Of a DNA stretch of 64,000 bases, positions 52,773 to 61,169 are shown piece by piece. The notes under the pieces are model-generated. The model saw only the letters and a program-made list of their open reading frames with translations. It was not told where the DNA came from and made no database searches. The translations under genes were made by a program, and so were the position numbers. The stretch's first letter is position 1, and each line of letters opens with the position of its first letter. The stretch comes from Sphingomonas sp. PP-CC-1A-547 (GTDB lineage Bacteria > Pseudomonadota > Alphaproteobacteria > Sphingomonadales > Sphingomonadaceae), in the NCBI RefSeq assembly GCF_003610375.1, contig NZ_RAPZ01000010.1, positions 1 to 64,000 of the forward strand, in the 5' to 3' direction.

Positions 52773-53978
52773 ATGGAGAGTGAAGTGACCGCCGATCGAG
52801 ATCCCATCGTCATCCTGTCCTACGCGCGCACGCCGATGGGCTCGTTCCAGGGCGCGCTCGCCGGCGCGACCGCGACGCAGCTTGGCGCCGACGCGGTGCG
52901 CGGTGCAGTCGCGCGATCGGGCGTGTCGGCGGCCGAGATCGAGCGGATCTACATGGGCTGCGTGCTGCCCGCCGGGCTAGGCCAGGCGCCGGCGCGGCAA
53001 GCGGCGATCAACGCCGGGCTTGGCGATCACGTCGAGGCGACGACGGTCAACAAGATGTGTGGATCTGGCATGCAGGCGGCGATCCTGGCCGCCGATGCGC
53101 TCGCGGCCGGCTCGGTCGACCTGCTCGTCGCGGGCGGCATGGAGAGCATGACCAACGCGCCGTACCTCTCGAAAAGCCACCGCGGCGGCGCGCGGATCGG
53201 GCATGACCGGATGTACGACCACATGTATCTCGACGGGCTCGAGGATGCGTACGAGCCGGGCAAGCTGATGGGCAATTTCGCCGAGGGTACCGCGCACGAA
53301 TATCAGTTCACGCGGCAGCAGATGGACGATTACGCGATCGAGTCGCTGCACCGCGCGCAGGCCGCGCAAAAGTCCGGCGCGTTCGACCGCGAGATCGTCT
53401 CCCTTGATATCGCAGGTCGGAAAGGCACGACGACGGTCTCGCTCGACGAACAACCGGCCAAGGGCGATGTTGCCAAGATCCCGACGCTGAAGCCTGCCTT
53501 CTCGAAGGACGGCACGATCACCGCCGCCAACGCGTCGTCGATTTCCGACGGTGCTGCGGCACTGGTGATGACGCGTGCAAGTGTCGCCGAAAGGCTCGGG
53601 ATCACGCCGATCGCGCGCGTTGTTGCCCATGCCGCACACGCGCATGCACCGGCGTTGTTCACGACCGCACCGGTGTTCGCGATGCGGAAGGCGATGGAGA
53701 AGGCCGGCTGGTCGGCGTCGGACATCGACCTGTTCGAGGTGAACGAAGCCTTCGCCGTCGTCGCGATGATCGCGATGCGCGACCTTGGGCTCCCACACGA
53801 CAAGGTGAACATCCACGGCGGCGCGTGCGCGCTAGGCCACCCGATCGGCGCGAGCGGTGCGCGGATCCTCGCGACGTTGCTGTCGGCGCTGGAGACGACA
53901 GGCCAAAAACGTGGTCTCGCCTCGCTCTGCATCGGCGGCGGGGAAGCGACTGCGATGGCAGTGGAATTGATGAACTGA
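52773..53978 (+). CDS. Acetyl-CoA C-acyltransferase (thiolase)
   Basis: 401 residues with the thiolase active-site Cys96 in NKMCGSGMQAA, the NEAFAV loop, GGACALGHPIGASGARI with catalytic His, and the second Cys in LCIGGGEATAMAVEL. Length and motifs fit degradative or biosynthetic thiolase of the acetoacetyl-CoA type. It forms or cleaves 3-ketoacyl-CoA. The start could be the ATG at 52773 or the GTG at 52785, the latter behind GGAGAG. The ARTPMGSFQGALA opening is the family N-terminus. It stands as a single gene. Confidence 0.93.
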   Translation: MESEVTADRDPIVILSYARTPMGSFQGALAGATATQLGADAVRGAVARSGVSAAEIERIYMGCVLPAGLGQAPARQAAINAGLGDHVEATTVNKMCGSGMQAAILAADALAAGSVDLLVAGGMESMTNAPYLSKSHRGGARIGHDRMYDHMYLDGLEDAYEPGKLMGNFAEGTAHEYQFTRQQMDDYAIESLHRAQAAQKSGAFDREIVSLDIAGRKGTTTVSLDEQPAKGDVAKIPTLKPAFSKDGTITAANASSISDGAAALVMTRASVAERLGITPIARVVAHAAHAHAPALFTTAPVFAMRKAMEKAGWSASDIDLFEVNEAFAVVAMIAMRDLGLPHDKVNIHGGACALGHPIGASGARILATLLSALETTGQKRGLASLCIGGGEATAMAVELMN

Positions 53979-54018
53979 CGGTATCGAGGGGGCACGGCCC
54001 CCTCGACTGCCGCCGCGA

Positions 54019-54489
54019 CTAGATTTCCAGCGTGTAATACGCGGCGAACATGCGGTCGCTATAGACCCCGAACGGATCGCTGGCGGTAAACCCGGCGTGT
54101 TCATACATCGCGTGCGCTGCATTGAAGGACGCAGCGGTGCCGGTTTCGAGACTGATCCGTCGATATCCTCTGGTCCGGGCCTCGGCGACGACATGGTCCA
54201 GCATCATGCGCGCGACACCGCGACGCAGATAGGCGGGGGCGGTTCGCATCGATTTGAGTTCGCCATGGGCATCGTCGAGTTGCTTCAACGCTGCCAGCCC
54301 GACGAGCCGGTCGCCGTCCCAAGCTGACCAGACCGTCACCGTCGGATCGCGCAACCCGGTCAGGTCGAGCGCGAATACGCTACCCGGAGGAGAGTTTTCG
54401 TGCGCTGCGCGGAGGTGCAGTTCGACTAGCGAGACGACCTCGGGCTTCGTCAGATCGTCACGAACGATCCGCCACGCCTCGGATTTCAC
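54019..54489 (-). CDS. GNAT family N-acetyltransferase
   Basis: 156 residues, GNAT fold with VGLAALKQLDDAHGELKSMRTAPAYLRRGVARMMLDHVVAEARTRGYRRISLETG, where RTAPAYLRRGVA is the acetyl-CoA-binding motif A, and a C-terminal AHAMYEHAGFTASDPFG. It resembles the YpeA/PhnO-like acetyltransferases. Substrate unknown. GTG start overlaps the SH3-protein stop (GTGA). Convergent with the thiolase gene. Confidence 0.9.
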   Translation of the reverse strand: MKSEAWRIVRDDLTKPEVVSLVELHLRAAHENSPPGSVFALDLTGLRDPTVTVWSAWDGDRLVGLAALKQLDDAHGELKSMRTAPAYLRRGVARMMLDHVVAEARTRGYRRISLETGTAASFNAAHAMYEHAGFTASDPFGVYSDRMFAAYYTLEI

Positions 54490-54980
54490 GGCAAAGTCTC
54501 ACCAGCCTCGACACCCCAGAGACCACCGATCTGCACAAACCCCGCCTGCCCCTTCACGTCCATCCGGCACCAGCCATTGCCGCACTGGCTCAGCCGCCCG
54601 ACCACGCCCGGCGCTGCACGCCACAGCAATTTGGCGGACGAGACGGGCTTCTCGCGCATCTCCACCGGCCCCGCGCCGTGGACGACCGCAGTGCGCGTCC
54701 CGCTGAGCAGGTTCGCCTGCATCCAACCCTCGGTCCCATCCGGATCAGCGACCTTGCGCCACTCCTTGAAGATCGCGACCACCTTGATCGGCAGATCCTG
54801 CCGCTGATACAGCCAGCTCGCCGGATACGTCCGTGCCGGCCCGGTCCGCATCCGCGCGCGCGATGCCGAGATCGACGCGTAATAGGGCACGCTCTTCTTC
54901 GTCGCGTCGGCCGCGGTCGCCGGGTCGGGCACCAGCGCGGCGGCAACGAAAACGGAAAGCGCGGCGGCGAGAATGCGCAT
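54486..54980 (-). CDS. Secreted bacterial SH3 domain protein
   Basis: 164 residues with a signal peptide (MRILAAALSVFVAAALVPDPATAA). Two SH3-like (DUF1058/SH3_4) units follow: SRARMRTGPARTYPASWLYQRQDLPIKVVAIFKEWRKVADPDGTEGWMQANLLSG and MREKPVSSAKLLWRAAPGVVGRLSQCGNGWCRMDVKGQAGFV. Such proteins sit in the periplasm, often near cell-wall enzymes. The start ATG at 54980 is chosen because AGGAC lies about 8 nt upstream; 54986 would place it too close. Coupled to the GNAT gene. Confidence 0.88.
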   Translation of the reverse strand: MRILAAALSVFVAAALVPDPATAADATKKSVPYYASISASRARMRTGPARTYPASWLYQRQDLPIKVVAIFKEWRKVADPDGTEGWMQANLLSGTRTAVVHGAGPVEMREKPVSSAKLLWRAAPGVVGRLSQCGNGWCRMDVKGQAGFVQIGGLWGVEAGETLP

Positions 54981-55101
54981 GGTCATGTCCTAACTGGCGA
55001 ACCGAACTCCTATCGCGACGAACCGGTTTCCTCAACCGAAGTTGCGGCCCCGACGTTGACGGAACGTTGACGGGCACGAACGCCTTCGCCAAGCCGTCCC
55101 C

Positions 55102-56100
55102 ATGATCGACACACGCCGCTGTCCGAACCCCAAGGTCGTCGTCACCCGCGAACTGGCCGATACGCTGATGGATCGGATGGAAGCGCTGTTCGACACGCAG
55201 AACAACCGTGCCGACACCAAGCTCGACCGCGACCAGCTCGCCGCGGCGATGGCCGATTGCGACGTGTTCGTGCCGACCGTGAGCGACGACATCGATGCGG
55301 CGCTGATCGCGGGCGCAGGCGATCGCCTCAAGCTGATCGCCAACTACGGTGCGGGCGTGAACCATATCGACCTGAAGGCGGCGCGCGCGCGCGGGATCAT
55401 CGTGACGAACACGCCGGGAGTGCTCACCGAGGACACCGCCGACATGACGATGGCGCTGATCCTGTCGGTACCGCGGCGGCTGGCGGAGGGCGAGAAGCTG
55501 GTGCGCTCGGGCCAGTGGAACGGCTGGAGCCCGGGCGGGATGCTGGGCCACCGGATCGGCGGCAAGGCGCTCGGGATCGTCGGGATGGGGCGGATCGGAC
55601 AAGCGGTCGCACTCAGGGCGCGCGCGTTCGGGCTGACGATCCATTATCATAACCGCACCCGCCTGCCCGCGGTCCGCGAGGCGCAGCTGGCCGCCACCTT
55701 CCATGCATCGCTCGACGACATGCTCGGGGCGGTCGACATCGTCACGATCCACACGCCGCTGAACGCCGACAGCCGCGACCTGATCGACGCCCGCCGGATC
55801 GCGCTGATGCGGCCGCACGTGTACCTCATCAACGCCGCGCGTGGCGGGATCGTCGACGAGGGCGCGCTGGTCGACGCGCTGGAAGCGGGCAAGCTCGCCG
55901 GCGCAGGTCTCGACGTCTGGGCGCACGAGCCGGCGATCGATCCGCGGCTGCTCGCGCTGCCCAACGTTGTAATGCTGCCGCACATGGGCTCAGCGACGCT
56001 CGAAGGCCGAATGGCATCGGGCGAACGCGTCATCCAGAATATCCGGATGTGGGCCGATGGCCATCGCCCGCCGGATCAGGTGCTCGACGGGTGGGTCTGA
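55102..56100 (+). CDS. D-isomer-specific 2-hydroxyacid dehydrogenase
   Basis: 332 residues. NAD motif GMGRIGQAVALRARAFG, catalytic Arg in NAARGGIVDEGALVDAL, Glu in LDVWAHEPAIDP, and His in LPHMGSATLEGR. This is the GyaR/GhrB-like subgroup that reduces glyoxylate or hydroxypyruvate. It starts at ATG 55102, preceded by a 115-bp spacer divergent to the SH3 gene. Product specificity is not determined by sequence alone. A small lipoprotein gene follows on the same strand after 89 bp. Confidence 0.93.
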   Translation: MIDTRRCPNPKVVVTRELADTLMDRMEALFDTQNNRADTKLDRDQLAAAMADCDVFVPTVSDDIDAALIAGAGDRLKLIANYGAGVNHIDLKAARARGIIVTNTPGVLTEDTADMTMALILSVPRRLAEGEKLVRSGQWNGWSPGGMLGHRIGGKALGIVGMGRIGQAVALRARAFGLTIHYHNRTRLPAVREAQLAATFHASLDDMLGAVDIVTIHTPLNADSRDLIDARRIALMRPHVYLINAARGGIVDEGALVDALEAGKLAGAGLDVWAHEPAIDPRLLALPNVVMLPHMGSATLEGRMASGERVIQNIRMWADGHRPPDQVLDGWV

Positions 56101-56189
56101 ACCCGTCGATACAATCTAAATCAAGATTTGGAACCGATGCCGCGATGCAGCATTTGTTGGATACCCCCGGAGAGACAGGAGTATCCAAG

Positions 56190-56381
56190 ATGAAGAAGTT
56201 TGCCGTTTCCGCCCTGCTGGTCGCATCCGCCTTGTCGATGAGCGCATGCTCGACGCTCAAGGGCGCAGGCATCGGTGCAGCCGGTGGCGCAGGCGTTGCC
56301 GCCGCGACCGGTGGTAGCGTCGAGAAGGGTGCGGCCGTTGGTGGCGCTGGTGGCGCCGTCGTCGGCACGGTCGCCGACTGA
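56190..56381 (+). CDS. Small glycine-zipper lipoprotein (63 aa)
   Basis: Encodes MKKFAVSALLVASALSMSAC with a lipobox (LSMSAC) at residue 20, then a Gly/Ala zipper (GAGIGAAGGAGVAAATGG...GGAGGAVVGTVAD). The mature protein is about 44 residues, probably outer-membrane anchored and able to pack or form oligomers through the glycine zipper. GGAG precedes the ATG at good spacing. Similar small entericidin-like or 17-kDa-antigen-type lipoproteins are common in this group; the function is unknown. Confidence 0.85.
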   Translation: MKKFAVSALLVASALSMSACSTLKGAGIGAAGGAGVAAATGGSVEKGAAVGGAGGAVVGTVAD

Positions 56382-56438
56382 TCGATTATCACCCTGCTCG
56401 GTGTTGAGTTGAAAACCAACCGACTACCGAGGCTTTAC

Positions 56439-56564
56439 GATCCTCCCCCGCCAGGGGGAGGTGGCACCGAAGGTGACGGAGGGGGAGGTCACGGAACCCG
56501 CGTTTCGCATGCCTCCCCCTCCGTCTGGCAAGGGCCAGCCACCTCCCCCTGGCGGGGGAGGATC
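56439..56564. repeat. Palindromic intergenic repeat, family A, copy 3
   Basis: Begins GATCCTCCCCCGCCAGG and ends CTGGCGGGGGAGGATC, with internal GACGGAGGGGGAGG and CCTCCCCCTCCGTC, as in the copies at 6716-6841 and 25075-25196. It is between the lipoprotein gene and the convergent 97-aa gene. Confidence 0.9.
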
Positions 56565-56576
56565 GTACCGTCGCTC

Positions 56577-56870
56577 TTAGACTGCGCGCATCCAGTGGGT
56601 TCGCGCTACTGTTCCGGTCAGGACCTTTGACCCGAACGCCTTGATGATCTTCGCCGCATCCGCGCTGTTCATCAGCACGACGCGCGTTCCGCCCGATGGC
56701 AGCGTCTCGATCGCACTGATGATCGCGCCATGCTTCTTGCACATCGCAACGACCTGAGGCTGTTCGACGCTGACGTTCACCGCGCGCGAGATCGGCACGA
56801 CCGTGTCGGTGCCGGTCGTCACGATGCGATCCCCGAAGGTGCGATAGCAGAATAGATCGTCATGCGGCAT
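56577..56870 (-). CDS. Conserved hypothetical protein (97 aa)
   Basis: Starts MPHDDLFCYRTFGDRIVTTGTDTVV; mixed alpha/beta, with VEQPQVVAMCKKHGAIISAIETLPSGGTRVVLMNSADAAKIIKAFGSKV giving an alternating hydrophobic pattern like a small ferredoxin-like fold. It has two cysteines and no signal peptide. The start is uncertain because the upstream frame is open for another 56 codons and the ATG lacks a clear ribosome binding site. Function unknown. Confidence 0.6.
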   Translation of the reverse strand: MPHDDLFCYRTFGDRIVTTGTDTVVPISRAVNVSVEQPQVVAMCKKHGAIISAIETLPSGGTRVVLMNSADAAKIIKAFGSKVLTGTVARTHWMRAV

Positions 56871-56988
56871 TCCCGGCTCGGAGCGGGAGCGCAAAGCATC
56901 TCTCAGTCGCAGCCTGCCCGTACGAAGCGCTGCGATGCCTCGGCTATGCGCGCTATCGCCCCGAACGGCAATGGCGCTCCATGTTTCG

Positions 56989-57627
56989 CTATGCTCGCAC
57001 CCGCAGCAAAGCGAGACCGAACCCGACGAAGATCGCACCCGTCACGCGGTCGAACGCGCGCCGCAACGCCGGGCGCGTCAGATACCGCGCGAGCGTCCGC
57101 CCCCCGGCTGCATACACGCCGTACCAGAAGCTCTCGACCAAGGCGAAAGTCACCACCAGGATCGCGAACTGCGGCGCCTGCGGTGAAGCGCGGTCGACGA
57201 ACTGCGGGAGGAAGGCGGCGGCGAACAACAGCAGTTTCGGATTGCTGATCCCGATCACGAACCCGCCGCGATACAGCCGCCACGCCGACAAGGTCGGAGG
57301 GAGTGCCACCGGCGTCGTATCGTCGCCGACGTCGATCGGAGACCCCGCCCCTCGCCACGCCTTGATCCCGAGGAATATGAGGTACGCGACGCCGGCATAG
57401 CGCAGCGCGTCGAACACCCGCGGCCACGCCGCGAGCAACGCCGACACGCCCGCCGCAGACGCCGCCAGCACGAGCACCAGCGCGGTCAGGCACCCCGCCA
57501 TCGCCGCGACGCTGCGCCGCGCGCCGAAGGCGATGCTGCGCGTCATGACGTGCAGCATGTTTGGTCCGGGAGTCCCGCATAACAGGAACACCGCGACCAC
57601 GAACAGCCACCAGGCGTGTAGAGTCAT
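56989..57627 (-). CDS. LysE/RhtB family amino acid exporter
   Basis: 212 residues with six hydrophobic segments, starting WWLFVVAVFLLCGTPGPNMLHVMTRSIAFGARRSVAAMAGC; TPGPN is the LysE/RhtB signature. Further family features are AYLIFLGIKAWRG and GFVIGISNPKLLLFAAAFLPQFVD. It exports amino acids or related metabolites; the substrate cannot be told. The gene stands alone and is convergent with nothing. Confidence 0.92.
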   Translation of the reverse strand: MTLHAWWLFVVAVFLLCGTPGPNMLHVMTRSIAFGARRSVAAMAGCLTALVLVLAASAAGVSALLAAWPRVFDALRYAGVAYLIFLGIKAWRGAGSPIDVGDDTTPVALPPTLSAWRLYRGGFVIGISNPKLLLFAAAFLPQFVDRASPQAPQFAILVVTFALVESFWYGVYAAGGRTLARYLTRPALRRAFDRVTGAIFVGFGLALLRVRA

Positions 57628-57755
57628 GGGTGCATCCTATTCCTCTTGAGCTCGCGAACGGAGATGCCGCAGCCAATGCGCTTCCTGACCTGTTCGGCGC
57701 ATCTCTTGTCGAAACAAGGCGCGGCCGCGTTCGCACGTAGGTTTACCTTTCCTTG

Positions 57756-57805
57756 TTCTCCCGCGAAGGCGGGAGCCCAGACTGGGTCCCCGCCTTCGCG
57801 GGGAA
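57756..57805. repeat. Palindromic intergenic repeat, family C, copy 1
   Basis: TTCTCCCGCGAAGGCGGGAGCCCAG followed at once by the inverted CTGGGTCCCCGCCTTCGCGGGGAA forms an approximately 24-bp imperfect palindrome. A related element is at 62306-62383. It lies in a 290-bp gap that otherwise holds no gene I can support. Confidence 0.85.
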
Positions 57806-57917
57806 ACACACTAGCCCTCTCTCTAGGCGATAAGCGCCGATCTATCTCAGGGCACGAGGTGTCGCAAAGCCGATACTATCGAAAGTTCGACATCATCGAC
57901 GCGCGGCCACCCTCGCC

Positions 57918-59321
57918 TCAATCCCCCGTCAAAATCCGATCGACCAACTGCCCGACGCTCGGCACGAACCCGTTCGAATAGAACGGGTCCTTCTTGAAAT
58001 TATACGCGGCATGACCTGCGAACATCAGGTTCTGGTCGATGTCCCCGCCGTGCGCGATGTCCTGCAACGTCTTCTGAATGCAGAAGCTGCGTGGGTCGGC
58101 GAGGCGTCCGGTCGAGTTGGTCTCGGTATCCGCCCAGCTCGAGAACGAGCATTGCGACAGGCAGCCCATGCAGTCGGCCTGGTCCTTGCGGATCATGCCC
58201 TTCTCGGTCGGGCTGACGAACACAAGCGTGTTGTCCGGCGTCTTCAGCGCATCGGTATAGCCCTCGCCGAACCACGTGCGCGCCCGTAGCAGGTCGTTGC
58301 GCGTCACCCAGAAGTTCTTGCCCTTCACGCCCACGTCGAGCTGGAACACATGATCGCCAGCCTCCTGCGTCGAGAACGCGATCTGGCGCTCGGAGCGTGC
58401 TTCGAGCGAGCGCAGGAACGGATTGCGCACCGCCGACGAATAGAAGCCGGTCGGCGAGAACTTGTGCAACAGCACGTCGCCTTCCTCGATCTGCGTCAAC
58501 GCGTCCTTCCACCCCTGCGGGATCGGGCTTTCGCGCGTCAGCAAGGGCCGCGTGCCGAACTGGAACGCGATCGTCCCCAGCTCGGGATTGTCGATCCAGT
58601 CGTTCCAGTCGCGAAGATACCAGACGCCGCCCGCCATCACGATCGGCACGTCGTCCGAAATGCCGCCTTCGCGCATTACGTCGCGCAGTTCCTTGACGCG
58701 CGGATACGGGTCCTGCGGCTTCAACGGGTCCTCGGCATTCGACAGGCCGTTATGCCCGCCCGCGAGCCACGGATCCTCGTACACCACCGCAGCAAGCCAT
58801 TCGGCCGCCTTCGAATACGCCCGCTTCCACAGCGCACGGAACGCGCGGCCGGAGCTGACGATCGGCAGGTAGCTGACGCCGTAGGACGCGGTGATCTCGG
58901 ACAGCTTGTACGGCATGCCCGCGCCGCAGGTGACGCCGGCGACCTTGCCACGCGTGCGTTCTAGAACGCCGTGCAGGATCCGCTGCGCGCCGCCCATTTC
59001 CCACAGCACGTTGATGTTGATCGCGCCCTTGCCGTCGGCGATCTCGTACGCCCGCTCAACCTGCTGGACCGCGCCCTCGATCGCGTACTGGACGAGTTCC
59101 TCGTGCCGGTCGCGTCGCGTCAGCGCCGCATAGACCTGCGGGATGATCTTGCCCTCGGGATCGTAGCTGTCGGCGTTGACTGCCGAAACGGTGCCGATGC
59201 CCCCGGCCGCAGCCCAAGCGCCAGCCGACGCGTGGTTGGTCGCGGCAACGCCTTTGCCGCCCTCAACCAGAGGCCAGACTTCCCGACCGTTATAGACGAT
59301 AGGCTTCAGGCCCTTGAACAC
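57918..59321 (-). CDS. NAD(P)H-dependent flavin oxidoreductase, nitronate monooxygenase/PfaD-like
   Basis: 467 residues, a TIM-barrel FMN enzyme of the NMO/2-nitropropane-dioxygenase superfamily: VAGVTCGAGMPYKLSEI, VIVSSGRAFRALWKR, EDPWLAGGHNGLSNAED and IVMAGGVWYLRDW. It carries a distinctive C-terminal extension (from about 370) with ADCMGCLSQCSFSSW, a cysteine cluster that might bind an iron-sulfur cluster, and ends QDIAHGGDIDQNLMFAGHAAYNF. Barrel and length fit the long PfaD-related branch. It may reduce enoyl groups. The gene lies alone, 69 bp downstream of the GT4 gene stop. Confidence 0.85.
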   Translation of the reverse strand: MFKGLKPIVYNGREVWPLVEGGKGVAATNHASAGAWAAAGGIGTVSAVNADSYDPEGKIIPQVYAALTRRDRHEELVQYAIEGAVQQVERAYEIADGKGAININVLWEMGGAQRILHGVLERTRGKVAGVTCGAGMPYKLSEITASYGVSYLPIVSSGRAFRALWKRAYSKAAEWLAAVVYEDPWLAGGHNGLSNAEDPLKPQDPYPRVKELRDVMREGGISDDVPIVMAGGVWYLRDWNDWIDNPELGTIAFQFGTRPLLTRESPIPQGWKDALTQIEEGDVLLHKFSPTGFYSSAVRNPFLRSLEARSERQIAFSTQEAGDHVFQLDVGVKGKNFWVTRNDLLRARTWFGEGYTDALKTPDNTLVFVSPTEKGMIRKDQADCMGCLSQCSFSSWADTETNSTGRLADPRSFCIQKTLQDIAHGGDIDQNLMFAGHAAYNFKKDPFYSNGFVPSVGQLVDRILTGD

Positions 59322-59390
59322 GACGTCACCTCTCCCGGAAAATACGGCCCTCTATATCGCAAGGACGCAGCGTGCGAGCAATATTACGAC

Positions 59391-60527
59391 CTAGGTTAGC
59401 GCACCCGGACGGTTCAGGGCGTCTTCGTACAGCGCGCGATAGCGAGCGATCATAACCTCTTCGTCGAATTCCGCGCGTGCCTTGGCCTGGTTCGCGGCAC
59501 CGACCGAGGCGCGCAAGGCGGGATCGGCGACCAGCGCCTGCAACGCATCGCGCAACCGAACCTCGTTGGCGATCTCGGTCACGAAAGGCAGATTCTCGGG
59601 CGCGACCATCCGCGTGATGTCGCCGACCGGATAGCTTGCGATCGGCAAGCCGGCCGCCATCGCCTCGACCACCGAGATCGGAAACTGCTCGCTCCGCGAC
59701 GACACCGCGAGCATGTCGAAATGGCCGATATAGCGGTAGGGGCGATCCAAGAATCCTGGCAGGACCAACTTGTCCGCCATCCCCATCGCCGCGGCGGCCT
59801 GGATAATGTTCGCGCGCTCCGGCCCTTCGCCGACGATCACGAGGCGTATGCGACCCGAAACGCCGCCGACCGCGCGAACGAGCGCGGTAAGGTCCTTCAC
59901 CTCGCGCAAGCCGGCAAGCGCGCCGATCACGACCTCCTTGGCGTTGGGCGTAAACCCTGGGATCGCCTTGGGTTCTGGCTTCTGTGCGTAATAGGCGGTG
60001 CCGATTCCGTTGACGATCCGGTGCACGCGCTCGCGCGGCTGCTTCCAGGTCTTCAGCGCGATCCCCTCCAACACCTCGGAGGGTACCGCCAACGCATGCG
60101 CAGCGCCCAGCGCGAGCCGCCGATAGATGTTGCGCTCGATCTTGAGCCCGTTCGCCTCGTCGGCGTTGAACCCATCCTCGTGATGCACCAGCGGCGGCGA
60201 ACCCTTGGCGAACGCTCGCCGCGCCATCGCCCCGTCGATCGCACCCCAATTATAGCTCAGCACCAGGTCGAACCGCCGCATATACTGCGCGATCGCCTCG
60301 TAGCGCTTCACTGAAGGCTTGCCCGTCAGCGGCGGCGGGTTCTGCGCGATCTCGTAGCGCACCCCCTTCGCGATCGAGTCCCGCGCGCTCAGCGCATCGG
60401 GCACGCCCGATACGATGGTGTGTTTCGCGCGATCACCGAACGTATTCATCAGCCGAACCGCGCGCGCCTCCTTCCCTCCCAGGTCGAACGAGGAGTGGAG
60501 GTGGAGGATGTTGACGGGAGCGGCCAT
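59391..60527 (-). CDS. Family 4 glycosyltransferase
   Basis: 378 residues, GT-B fold: the N-domain opens with NILHLHSSFDLGGKEARAVRLMN (nucleotide-sugar glycosyltransferase glycine motif), the C-domain has VVIGALAGLREVKDLTALV, VIVGEGPERANIIQAAAAMGMADKLVLPGF and SRSEQFPISVVEAMAAGLPIASYPVGD, the E-x7-E motif region. It transfers sugars from nucleotide donors to lipids or polysaccharides. The start is ATG 60527, with ATG 60584 possible. It is divergent from the Cys-rich 118-aa gene. Confidence 0.88.
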   Translation of the reverse strand: MAAPVNILHLHSSFDLGGKEARAVRLMNTFGDRAKHTIVSGVPDALSARDSIAKGVRYEIAQNPPPLTGKPSVKRYEAIAQYMRRFDLVLSYNWGAIDGAMARRAFAKGSPPLVHHEDGFNADEANGLKIERNIYRRLALGAAHALAVPSEVLEGIALKTWKQPRERVHRIVNGIGTAYYAQKPEPKAIPGFTPNAKEVVIGALAGLREVKDLTALVRAVGGVSGRIRLVIVGEGPERANIIQAAAAMGMADKLVLPGFLDRPYRYIGHFDMLAVSSRSEQFPISVVEAMAAGLPIASYPVGDITRMVAPENLPFVTEIANEVRLRDALQALVADPALRASVGAANQAKARAEFDEEVMIARYRALYEDALNRPGALT

Positions 60528-60759
60528 GGCCGACGCGATGCCGATTTTCGCGAGCGCTTTCAAGGGCGCGTGCGGACTTACCATGCGCCAGCGCTGGCAA
60601 CACAATCGGCATCGGTACAGTATTGCCGTCGAATCGGACCATTCATCCAAGTCTTTGCATCGATAGCTAAGCGAAACGGACAATGTTCGCGTTGAGCCTT
60701 ATGCGACCTAGCCCGTAAAACAGCTGGACCGGAATACCGGCAATAAAAGGATGACCGTC

Positions 60760-61116
60760 ATGGCTGCCTATGATTTCGACCCAAAACAGATCCAGAGTGC
60801 TCTCGATGCCGCTGCGCAACACGCGAAGTCGGCCAATATTGCTTCGGTTAGTGCGGAGACCGACGTTTCCAATGGCGGCGCCTTGGTACTGGCCGGCGGG
60901 TGTATCAGCGTCACGGTCAACAACGGACAGGTCTGCGTCAATCTGCCACTAGGGTTCGGCTCGATCTGCCTGCCCATTCCGTCGATCTTCCCCAGCGGAA
61001 CCGCAGCGCAGGCTTGCCTCGACATCTGCACGACATGGGGCATCCCTACCGGCGTGAAGGTCACGATCTCGGTCGCCGGCCATGTCGTCGTTTCGAAGTC
61101 GTTCGGCCGCTGCTGA
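60760..61116 (+). CDS. Orphan Cys-rich small protein (118 aa)
   Basis: 118 residues starting MAAYDFDPKQIQSALDAAAQHAKSANI. No signal peptide. A helical, leader-like N-terminus (about 1-38) is followed by a beta-rich part with six cysteines: C48, C59, C70, C86, C90 and the terminal C118. GG doublets at 39-40 and 46-47 mark the boundary. The second half repeats I-C-x-hydrophobic strands. The ribosome binding site AAAAGGA is 7 nt from this ATG; the ATG at 60751 lies too close to it. Family unknown to me; a terminator-like hairpin follows. It stands between the GT4 and GH130 genes. Confidence 0.7.
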   Translation: MAAYDFDPKQIQSALDAAAQHAKSANIASVSAETDVSNGGALVLAGGCISVTVNNGQVCVNLPLGFGSICLPIPSIFPSGTAAQACLDICTTWGIPTGVKVTISVAGHVVVSKSFGRC

Positions 61117-61125
61117 TCCGACTTT

Positions 61126-61162
61126 CCAGGAAGGAGGCCGCGCGCCGCGTCCTCCCTCCTGG
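61126..61162. terminator. Hairpin terminator after the Cys-rich gene
   Basis: CCAGGAAGGAGG (61126-61137) pairs with CCTCCCTCCTGG (61151-61162) at 11 of 12 positions across a 13-nt GC-rich loop. It lies between convergent genes and can serve both. Confidence 0.65.
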
Positions 61163-61169
61163 CTAGCGC

